Below are positions 23,922 through 28,916 of a stretch of DNA of 28,916 bases, in pieces (positions within the stretch are counted from its first letter, which is position 1; every line of letters starts with the position of its first letter). The position numbers and the translations under genes are program-made. Below the pieces are notes generated by a model. That model was not told the origin of the DNA and did not search any database. It saw only the letters and a list, made by a program, of their open reading frames with translations. The DNA is from Micavibrio aeruginosavorus (GTDB lineage Bacteria > Pseudomonadota > Alphaproteobacteria > Micavibrionales > Micavibrionaceae), in the NCBI GenBank assembly GCA_003241285.1, contig QFOT01000010.1, positions 1 through 28,916 of the forward strand, given 5' to 3'.

Positions 23922-23950
23922 CGTTATTGTCCTGCGGCATTGCCTACTCA
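23922..23950 (-). promoter_or_regulatory. Weak candidate promoter for secY-adk
   Basis: On the minus strand TTGAGT and AATAAC lie 17 bases apart, each matching four of six consensus positions, between the rplO terminator and secY. The remaining bases of this gap hold nothing else I can name. Position and spacing are reasonable, but the match is modest. Confidence 0.3.
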
Positions 23951-23985
23951 ATATTTTTATTGTTACGTGAAAAAACGTGATTGTA

Positions 23986-24010
23986 AAAACCCGCCTTGCG
24001 GGCGGGTTTT
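23986..24010 (-). terminator. Terminator between rplO and secY
   Basis: A perfect 10-bp GC-rich stem (23986-23995 with 24001-24010, AAAACCCGCC/GGCGGGTTTT) closes a 5-base loop. On the minus strand it ends in TTTTT, 20 bases beyond the rplO stop. It should end or attenuate the spc transcript before secY. Confidence 0.85.
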
Positions 24011-24030
24011 CAAAACTTATAACAGAAATT

Positions 24031-24537
24031 CTATTTTCTGCCCGGAATCGGCTTTTTGCGCTCGATGGGTTTTGGCGTCCACACGATCAGCTCGATGGAA
24101 CCGCCGGCTTTCTCTACAGCCGCTTTCGCAGTAGCAGTCGCGCCGGAGATTTTCAAGGATACTTTCGAGGTCAATTCGCCTGTACCTAAAAGACGGATGC
24201 CGTCTTTTTTGCGGCGAACGATTTTCGCTTTTACCAAAGCGCTTTCATCGATCTGGCCTTTTATATCGATTTTTTTGCCATCAATGGCAGCCTGTAAGGC
24301 GGCAAGTGACAACGTCGTATATTCTTTCGCTCCAAAGCTAGTAAAACCGACTTTAGGCAAGCGACGGTATAAAGGCATTTGACCGCCTTCAAAACCTTTA
24401 ACGGCAACGCCGGAACGGGCTTTTTGACCTTTAACACCGCGACCGGATGTCTTACCTTTGGATGAACCGATACCACGGCCGACGCGGCGGCTGGTTTTGG
24501 TTGAGCCTTCTTTAGGGCTGAGTTCGTTCAGTTTCAT
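24031..24537 (-). CDS. rplO: 50S ribosomal protein L15
   Basis: Large-subunit assembly protein. MKLNELSPKEGSTKTSRRVG and the Gly/Lys-rich RGIGSSKGKTSGRGVKGQ region with FEGGQMPLYRRLPKVGF are diagnostic. The C-terminal domain runs to the basic end KPIERKKPIPGRK. At 168 residues it is slightly longer than the usual 145-155. The start overlaps the rpmD stop by four bases. Confidence 0.97.
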   Translation of the reverse strand: MKLNELSPKEGSTKTSRRVGRGIGSSKGKTSGRGVKGQKARSGVAVKGFEGGQMPLYRRLPKVGFTSFGAKEYTTLSLAALQAAIDGKKIDIKGQIDESALVKAKIVRRKKDGIRLLGTGELTSKVSLKISGATATAKAAVEKAGGSIELIVWTPKPIERKKPIPGRK

Positions 24538-24785
24538 TTAGATTCTTCCACTTTTAACAAATGCTGGATTTTGACGATCATGCCACGAACAGATGGCGTA
24601 TCGATCAATTCACGTGTTCTGTGACGCTTATTTAAACCAAGACCGACCAATGTCGCTTCCTGATCAGGTGCACGGCCGATTGGGCTGCCCATTTGGGTTA
24701 CCTTAACCGTCTTGCCAGTCGAAACAACGCTAACCGGTGCTTTTGGCTTTTGCTTTTTCGCTTTGTGCGCTTTTACCTTTGCCAT
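24534..24785 (-). CDS. rpmD: 50S ribosomal protein L30 with a basic N-terminal extension
   Basis: Small large-subunit protein. The L30 core begins near residue 25: KTVKVTQMGSPIGRAPDQEA, then TLVGLGLNKRHRTRELIDTP, ending in VRGMIVKIQHLLKVEE. Ahead of it lies a Lys/Ala/Pro-rich stretch (KVKAHKAKKQKPKAPVS) that most L30 lack, giving 83 residues against about 60. The far ATG is the real start: AGGA at 24794-24797 is eight bases upstream, and no other start codon precedes the conserved core. Confidence 0.94.
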   Translation of the reverse strand: MAKVKAHKAKKQKPKAPVSVVSTGKTVKVTQMGSPIGRAPDQEATLVGLGLNKRHRTRELIDTPSVRGMIVKIQHLLKVEESK

Positions 24786-24789
24786 CTAA

Positions 24790-25383
24790 TTAGTCCTCTT
24801 TACTTTCTTCTGCAGCGTCAGCAGCGGCTTTATCACCTTTAAGGCCGATTTCCCGGTTGCCAAGAATGTCGCTGACTTTCTTGCTGCGGCGGGCCGCAAC
24901 ATTACGTGGGCTTTGCATGTTCTTCAGCGCTTCAAACGCTGCGTTTACCATGTTGTATGGATTGTTTGTACCAAGGGCTTTCGCGACAACGTCCTGGATA
25001 CCCAGAGCTTCGAAAATAGCACGAAGAGGACCACCGGCGATAATACCAGTACCTTGTGGAGCTGTACGAAGCAGAACGCGACCTGCACCGAAGTGACCAA
25101 TAACGTCATGGTGAATTGTACGACCTTCGCGAAGCGGCACGCGGATCATCGAGCGTTTCGCCTGATCAGTTGCCTTGCGGATCGCATCCGGCACTTCTTT
25201 CGCTTTCGCGTGACCGTGACCGACGCGGCCACGACCGTCACCGACAACAACCAATGCGGCAAAACCCATACGGCGACCGCCTTTAACGGTTTTGGCAACG
25301 CGATTAACGGCAACCAACTTTTCTGTCAGTTCGCTTTCTTCGCGTGGTTCACGTTCTTTTTTACGTTCTGGACGAGGAGCCAT
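24790..25383 (-). CDS. rpsE: 30S ribosomal protein S5
   Basis: Small-subunit protein involved in decoding fidelity and mRNA unwinding. The N-terminal double-stranded RNA-binding-like domain has VNRVAKTVKGGRRMGFAALV and GRGRVGHGHAKAKEVPDAIR. The C-terminal domain has LLRTAPQGTGIIAGGPLRAI and ALGTNNPYNMVNA. The 197 residues include a 20-residue acidic-Ala tail (KGDKAAADAAEESKED) beyond the usual end. The rpmD ribosome binding site lies inside the end of this gene. Confidence 0.98.
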   Translation of the reverse strand: MAPRPERKKEREPREESELTEKLVAVNRVAKTVKGGRRMGFAALVVVGDGRGRVGHGHAKAKEVPDAIRKATDQAKRSMIRVPLREGRTIHHDVIGHFGAGRVLLRTAPQGTGIIAGGPLRAIFEALGIQDVVAKALGTNNPYNMVNAAFEALKNMQSPRNVAARRSKKVSDILGNREIGLKGDKAAADAAEESKED

Positions 25384-25405
25384 TTTGACTTATTTCCTTC
25401 TATTA

Positions 25406-25768
25406 TTAAAATTCTAAACCAGCTGCACGAGCACCGTCAGCTAGAGCCTTGATACGGCCATGGTACAAAAATGCACCTCGGTCAAACATCACTTTGCTCA
25501 CACCGGCTTTTTTCGCACGTTCGCCAACCAGCTTGCCGACTTGGGACGCTGCATCGACATTGGCACCCGTCTTTAATTTCAGGTCTTTGTCTAGGGTCGA
25601 AGCCGCAGCCAATGTCACGCCTTGCACGTCATCAATAACTTGCGCGTAAATCTGGTTGTTAGACCTGTGCACGGACAAGCGCGGCAGGCCGGCGCGGTTG
25701 ATCTGCTTAAGTTTATAGCGGACCCGGCGGGCTTTGCGTTGTTCGTTTGTTTCTTTAGCGCGTGTCAT
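25406..25768 (-). CDS. rplR: 50S ribosomal protein L18
   Basis: Binds 5S rRNA in the central protuberance. The 120 residues contain RKARRVRYKLKQINRAGLPR, LSVHRSNNQIYAQVIDD and the typical end FDRGAFLYHGRIKALADGAR. Length is normal. The 68-base gap from rplF is the largest within this part of the operon, and I see no terminator in it. Confidence 0.98.
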   Translation of the reverse strand: MTRAKETNEQRKARRVRYKLKQINRAGLPRLSVHRSNNQIYAQVIDDVQGVTLAAASTLDKDLKLKTGANVDAASQVGKLVGERAKKAGVSKVMFDRGAFLYHGRIKALADGARAAGLEF

Positions 25769-25836
25769 TTCTTTAGTTCCTTATTGTCTATGGGCCGACG
25801 TGAAGGTCAAAAACCATCCGCCAAACCGCTCAACGA

Positions 25837-26370
25837 TTATTTTTTCTTACCTTCTTTGCGGATGATATACTCACCTACATAGCGGATGCCTTTGCCTTTA
25901 TATGGCTCTGGCGGCTTATATCCACGAATTTCTGCAGCGACCTGACCGACTTTTTCTTTGTCGATGCCGGTAATTTTGATGGCTGTTTGTTTCTCAACCG
26001 CGATCGTGATGCCTTCCGGCACTGGGTAACGAATATCATGAGAGAAACCAAGCTGAAGAACCAGTTCTTTACCCTGCAGGTTCGAACGGTAACCAACACC
26101 TTCAATTTCAAGATTTTTCTCGTAACCTGTGGCAACACCAATGACCATATTCTTGATACGGCGCTGCATGGTCGCCCAAAGGGCACGGGTCTGGCGCTCT
26201 TCGTTCTTAGGGGCAACCGTTACGTTCGTGCCATCGATTTTCGCTTCGATATCACGGTGCACTTCCAAAGACAATTCGCCTTTCGGACCTTTGACCTTGA
26301 TGATCTGACCATCAAGATTGGCTGTTACGCCTTGTGGCAGTACAACCGGATTTTTTCCAACGCGAGACAT
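25837..26370 (-). CDS. rplF: 50S ribosomal protein L6
   Basis: Large-subunit protein near the GTPase centre. It starts with MSRVGKNPVVLPQGV and ends with the signature PEPYKGKGIRYVGEYIIRKE plus GKKK. YRSNLQGKELVLQLGFSHDI and IKITGIDKEKVGQVAAEIRG are further matches. The 177 residues are normal. GAGGA seven bases before the ATG supports the start. Confidence 0.98.
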   Translation of the reverse strand: MSRVGKNPVVLPQGVTANLDGQIIKVKGPKGELSLEVHRDIEAKIDGTNVTVAPKNEERQTRALWATMQRRIKNMVIGVATGYEKNLEIEGVGYRSNLQGKELVLQLGFSHDIRYPVPEGITIAVEKQTAIKITGIDKEKVGQVAAEIRGYKPPEPYKGKGIRYVGEYIIRKEGKKK

Positions 26371-26393
26371 AGTTTATTCCTCAGTTCTAATTA

Positions 26394-26792
26394 TTAGAAT
26401 ACCTGGCAGAGAACTTCTCCGCCGACGTTTTCTTCGCGAGCCTGCTGGTCGCTCATCACTCCGTTTGGAGTGGAAACGATCACAAGACCCAGACCATTAT
26501 AGTAGCGCGGAAGTTCGGAAGAGCCGCTATAGACGCGACGACCCGGTTTCGATACGCGGTGTAATTCCTTGATAACCGGCTGACCTTCATCGTATTTCAG
26601 CTCGATTGAAATTTCTTTTTGGCCGTTATCGTTGGCTACTTCTTTGTAGTCGCGGATATAACCGGCATCTTTCAAGACAGCCAATACGCTGATGCGAAGA
26701 CGGGACGACGGGCTGGAGATTTTCTTCAATCTCGCACGTTGGCCGTTTCTGATGCGTGTCAGCATATCACCTAATGGATCGCTCATAGTCAT
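26394..26792 (-). CDS. rpsH: 30S ribosomal protein S8
   Basis: Primary 16S rRNA-binding protein that in E. coli also represses the spc operon. MSDPLGDMLTRIRNGQRARL, HRVSKPGRRVYSG and the conserved C-terminal STPNGVMSDQQAREENVGGE identify it. Two close in-frame ATGs exist. The first (26792) is nine bases from AGGA and is preferred over the second, at 15 bases, giving 132 residues. Confidence 0.98.
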   Translation of the reverse strand: MTMSDPLGDMLTRIRNGQRARLKKISSPSSRLRISVLAVLKDAGYIRDYKEVANDNGQKEISIELKYDEGQPVIKELHRVSKPGRRVYSGSSELPRYYNGLGLVIVSTPNGVMSDQQAREENVGGEVLCQVF

Positions 26793-26807
26793 GTTGCTGT
26801 TTCCTTC

Positions 26808-27113
26808 TTACCAGCTTGATTTCGTAACACCTGGCAGTTGACCTTCAGAGGCCAGCTTGCGCAGCATGTTACGGCACAAATTAAATTTACCGTGGAATGA
26901 ACGTGGACGGCCTGTCAGCGCGCAACGGTTACGAACGCGGTTTTTGGCACCATTACGTGGCAATTCAGCCAGCTTCAGGGAAGCCGCAAAACGCTCTTCA
27001 ACAGGAAGATCGCGATTCATGATCGTCTCCTTCAGTTGCTCACGCTTGTTCGCCTGGCTTTTGGCCGTTTTGATGCGTTTGTTGTTACGATTGACAGCGC
27101 TAGATTTAGCCAT
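26808..27113 (-). CDS. rpsN: 30S ribosomal protein S14, long zinc-free type
   Basis: Head protein of the small subunit. The 101 residues are the long form, without the CxxC pairs of the short zinc-binding type. NRCALTGRPRSFHGKFNLCR and LRKLASEGQLPGVTKSSW are diagnostic. It lies 15 bases before rpsH and 19 after rplE. Confidence 0.98.
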   Translation of the reverse strand: MAKSSAVNRNNKRIKTAKSQANKREQLKETIMNRDLPVEERFAASLKLAELPRNGAKNRVRNRCALTGRPRSFHGKFNLCRNMLRKLASEGQLPGVTKSSW

Positions 27114-27132
27114 CTTGGTTCCTTTTCTCTAA

Positions 27133-27696
27133 TTAATTTCTAAACGGCAGATCGAAGCCGCGTAATAATTCTTTTGCTTCTTCATCGCTTCCTGCTGTTG
27201 TGCAGATGACAATGTCCATTCCGCGTGTCGTGTCAACTTTCTCATAGTTGATCTCAGGGAAGATCGTATGTTCCTTGATACCGAGTGCGTAATTGCCACG
27301 GCCATCGAATGCTTTTCCGTTAATTCCACGGAAGTCGCGAACGCGAGGAAGCGCGATCGTGACCAACCGGTCAAGGAATTCATACATGCGTGTGCCGCGC
27401 AGTGTTACTTTACAGCCGATTTGCTGTTCAGCGCGGATCTTGAAAGATGCGTTCGCCTTACGAGCTTTTGTCGTTACTGGTTTTTGACCGGCGATCGCCG
27501 CCAGATCTTTCAGTGCCGTATCGAGGTGCTTACGATCTGTTGTTGCTTCGCCAACGCCCATGTTGATGACGATCTTATCCAGCTTAGGGATCTGATAGTC
27601 ATTCTTGTAGCCGTATTTCGCCTTCATCGCCGCTTTGAGATTTTTCTCATAGCGATCTTGCATGCGAGCCAGTTGTTTTTGTGCCTTCTGAGCCAT
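27133..27696 (-). CDS. rplE: 50S ribosomal protein L5
   Basis: Binds 5S rRNA and contacts P-site tRNA and S13. NMGVGEATTDRKHLDTALKD, AGQKPVTTKARKANASFKIR, GCKVTLRGTRMYEFLDRLV and DFRGINGKAFDGRGNYALGI are clear matches. The 187 residues include a short N-terminal basic lead (QKAQKQLARMQDRYEK), common in alphaproteobacteria. Confidence 0.98.
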   Translation of the reverse strand: MAQKAQKQLARMQDRYEKNLKAAMKAKYGYKNDYQIPKLDKIVINMGVGEATTDRKHLDTALKDLAAIAGQKPVTTKARKANASFKIRAEQQIGCKVTLRGTRMYEFLDRLVTIALPRVRDFRGINGKAFDGRGNYALGIKEHTIFPEINYEKVDTTRGMDIVICTTAGSDEEAKELLRGFDLPFRN

Positions 27697-27708
27697 GATG
27701 GACTCTCC

Positions 27709-28032
27709 TTAACCTATTTTTTCGCCGGATTTACGCGCAATCCGAACTTTTGTGCCATCTTTTTCGGCTTTGAAGCCGACTTTTGTTGCCTTACCTGATT
27801 TTGGATCTGCCAGGGCAACGTTAGAAACGTGAATTGACGCTTCCACTTTCTCAATACCGCCTTGAGCGAATTGAGTTGGTTTGCGGTGCTTGGTCATCTG
27901 GTTGATGCCAGCTACAACCACGCGGGCTTCTGCTGGAATAACTTTCGTTACTTCACCAGTACGGCCTTTGTCTTTGCCAGTAATAACGACAACAGTGTCG
28001 CCTTTTTTAATTTTCATTTTAGGAGCGGTCAT
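27709..28032 (-). CDS. rplX: 50S ribosomal protein L24
   Basis: Early-assembly protein with an N-terminal KOW motif, KIKKGDTVVVITGKDKGRTG. VVAGINQMTKHRKPTQFAQG and IHVSNVALADPKSGKATKVG follow. The 107 residues are normal. The ATG overlaps the rplN stop by one base (TAATG). Confidence 0.98.
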   Translation of the reverse strand: MTAPKMKIKKGDTVVVITGKDKGRTGEVTKVIPAEARVVVAGINQMTKHRKPTQFAQGGIEKVEASIHVSNVALADPKSGKATKVGFKAEKDGTKVRIARKSGEKIG

Positions 28033-28400
28033 TACAGCACCTCTGCAGCAAGAGAAATAATTTTCATGTACCCTTTACCGCGCAATTCGCGGGTAACTGG
28101 TCCAAAGATACGGGTTCCGATCGGCTCGCCTGATTTGTTGATCAGAACGACCGCGTTGGAGTCGAAGCGGATTTGCTCGCCATTTGTACGCTTGATACCG
28201 AAAGCGGTACGAACGATAACGGCGCGGTGCACGTCACCCTTCTTTACTTTACCGCGCGGGATCGCATCCTGAATCGCAACGACGATAACGTCGCCGATTG
28301 AGGCTGTACGGCGCTTTGAGCCGCCCAGTACTTTGATGCACTGGACGCGGCGGGCTCCGCTATTGTCTGCAACGTCGAGGTTGCTTTCCATCTGGATCAT
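28032..28400 (-). CDS. rplN: 50S ribosomal protein L14
   Basis: Interface protein of the large subunit. MIQMESNLDVADNSGARRVQ, GDVIVVAIQDAIPRGKVKKG and the end GTRIFGPVTRELRGKGYMKI are diagnostic. The 122 residues match the family exactly. The frame continues without irregularity into the TAATG junction with rplX. Confidence 0.98.
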   Translation of the reverse strand: MIQMESNLDVADNSGARRVQCIKVLGGSKRRTASIGDVIVVAIQDAIPRGKVKKGDVHRAVIVRTAFGIKRTNGEQIRFDSNAVVLINKSGEPIGTRIFGPVTRELRGKGYMKIISLAAEVL

Positions 28401-28424
28401 GACTTTAGTCCTTAATTACTCTGC

Positions 28425-28748
28425 TTAAGCCTTTTTCTTGGCCGCTGCTTTTTTCTTTGTTTCAGGTTTAGCTGCTTTAGTTGTGTCTTCGACGATCTCA
28501 GAGCGCTTGATCGTCGTTGGATCTGTAATCACAGTCCAGGACTTGCGCTTTGACAACGGGCGGCATTCTTCGATCGCTACGAAATCGCCTGCGCGGAACA
28601 TATTGTTCTCATCATGCGCTGCGTATTTATCCGTACGACGAACATATTTTTTATAGATCGGGTGCATGTAGCGACGCTCGACGAGGACAGTTACTGTCTT
28701 GTCCATTTTATCGCTGACGATACGGCCTTGAAGTACACGACGTGGCAT
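28425..28748 (-). CDS. rpsQ: 30S ribosomal protein S17 with a Lys/Ala-rich tail
   Basis: Primary 16S rRNA-binding protein with an OB fold. MPRRVLQGRIVSDKMDKTVT, VERRYMHPIYKKYVRRTDKY and ECRPLSKRKSWTV identify it. Residues about 86-107 (TTKAAKPETKKKAAAKKKA) extend past the usual end, giving 107 residues against about 76-90. AGGAG seven bases before the ATG supports the start. Confidence 0.97.
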   Translation of the reverse strand: MPRRVLQGRIVSDKMDKTVTVLVERRYMHPIYKKYVRRTDKYAAHDENNMFRAGDFVAIEECRPLSKRKSWTVITDPTTIKRSEIVEDTTKAAKPETKKKAAAKKKA

Positions 28749-28759
28749 CTATTAGCTCC

Positions 28760-28916
28760 TTAAGCTTTCTTAGCTTTGGTTTTTGGGGCAGCTTTCGGAG
28801 CCGCTGTTTCTTGTTGATTCAAAAATGTTTTAACGCGGGCAATCGTGCGGCGAACCTTACGGATTGCATCAGTTTTCTCCAGACCGCCACCGGCACGTTC
28901 CGTGACAAATATTTCT
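28760..28916 (-). CDS. rpmC: 50S ribosomal protein L29, C-terminal part (5' end outside window)
   Basis: An open frame enters on the minus strand from the right edge and ends at TAA (28760-28762), giving 52 visible residues. It is too short and too close to the edge to be complete. TERAGGGLEKTDAIRKVRRT followed by IARVKTFLNQQ matches the second helix of L29, where the family has V-R-R-x-I-A-R-x-x-T. A Lys/Ala/Pro-rich tail (APKAAPKTKAKKA) follows. Its place directly before rpsQ, 11 bases away, is canonical. Confidence 0.93.
   Translation of the reverse strand, partial: EIFVTERAGGGLEKTDAIRKVRRTIARVKTFLNQQETAAPKAAPKTKAKKA

Overview
The window is a stretch of chromosomal backbone from an alphaproteobacterium of moderate GC content. 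The evidence is an ATP12-type F1-ATPase chaperone, an lspA - DUF3035 lipoprotein - M16 - M16 block, a short (LID-less) adenylate kinase, a MutL with its own endonuclease site, and the order rplQ - (one gene) - degP - rarA - crcB - rluC - atp12 beside the ribosomal operons. A Micavibrio-like or rhodospirillalean host is plausible, but this cannot be settled from sequence reading alone. I see no insertion sequence, prophage, tRNA, rRNA or CRISPR array.

Plus strand, 1-12776: the end of ribF, a hairpin terminator, then a close-packed series. In order: ileS, lspA (1-nt overlap), a DUF3035 lipoprotein (ATGA overlap), an active M16 zinc peptidase, a catalytically dead M16 partner (ATGA overlap), pgi (11-nt overlap), a pentapeptide-repeat protein with an unusual central repeat block, mutL, and a small four-helix membrane protein starting with TTG. 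LspA makes mature lipoproteins, the next gene encodes a lipoprotein, and the M16 pair has signal peptides, so ileS-lspA-lipoprotein-M16-M16 reads as an envelope-linked unit.

Minus strand, 18385 down to 12773: degP, rarA, crcB, rluC, an AsmA-like one-helix protein and the ATP12 chaperone, with short gaps or ATGA overlaps. It meets the plus-strand genes tail to tail at 12773-12776, where stop codons overlap and no terminator fits. An AT-rich orphan membrane-protein gene (18544-19023) lies between degP and the ribosomal block.

Minus strand, 28916 down to 19094: the spc and alpha ribosomal operons, rpmC (partial) - rpsQ - rplN - rplX - rplE - rpsN - rpsH - rplF - rplR - rpsE - rpmD - rplO / secY - adk / rpsM - rpsK - rpoA / rplQ. 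The slashes mark breaks with visible control signals: a terminator hairpin after rplO, a good sigma-70 promoter plus a three-hairpin leader before rpsM, a terminator-like hairpin after rpoA, and a strong bidirectional terminator after rplQ. rpsD and rpmJ are not in the block.

I did not find a convincing wholly new multi-gene system. The best candidates for something undescribed are the 14-15 residue R-x-S-D-L-x-L-S repeat between two pentapeptide domains, the structured leader of the alpha operon, and an isoleucyl-tRNA synthetase that lacks half of its C-terminal zinc site.
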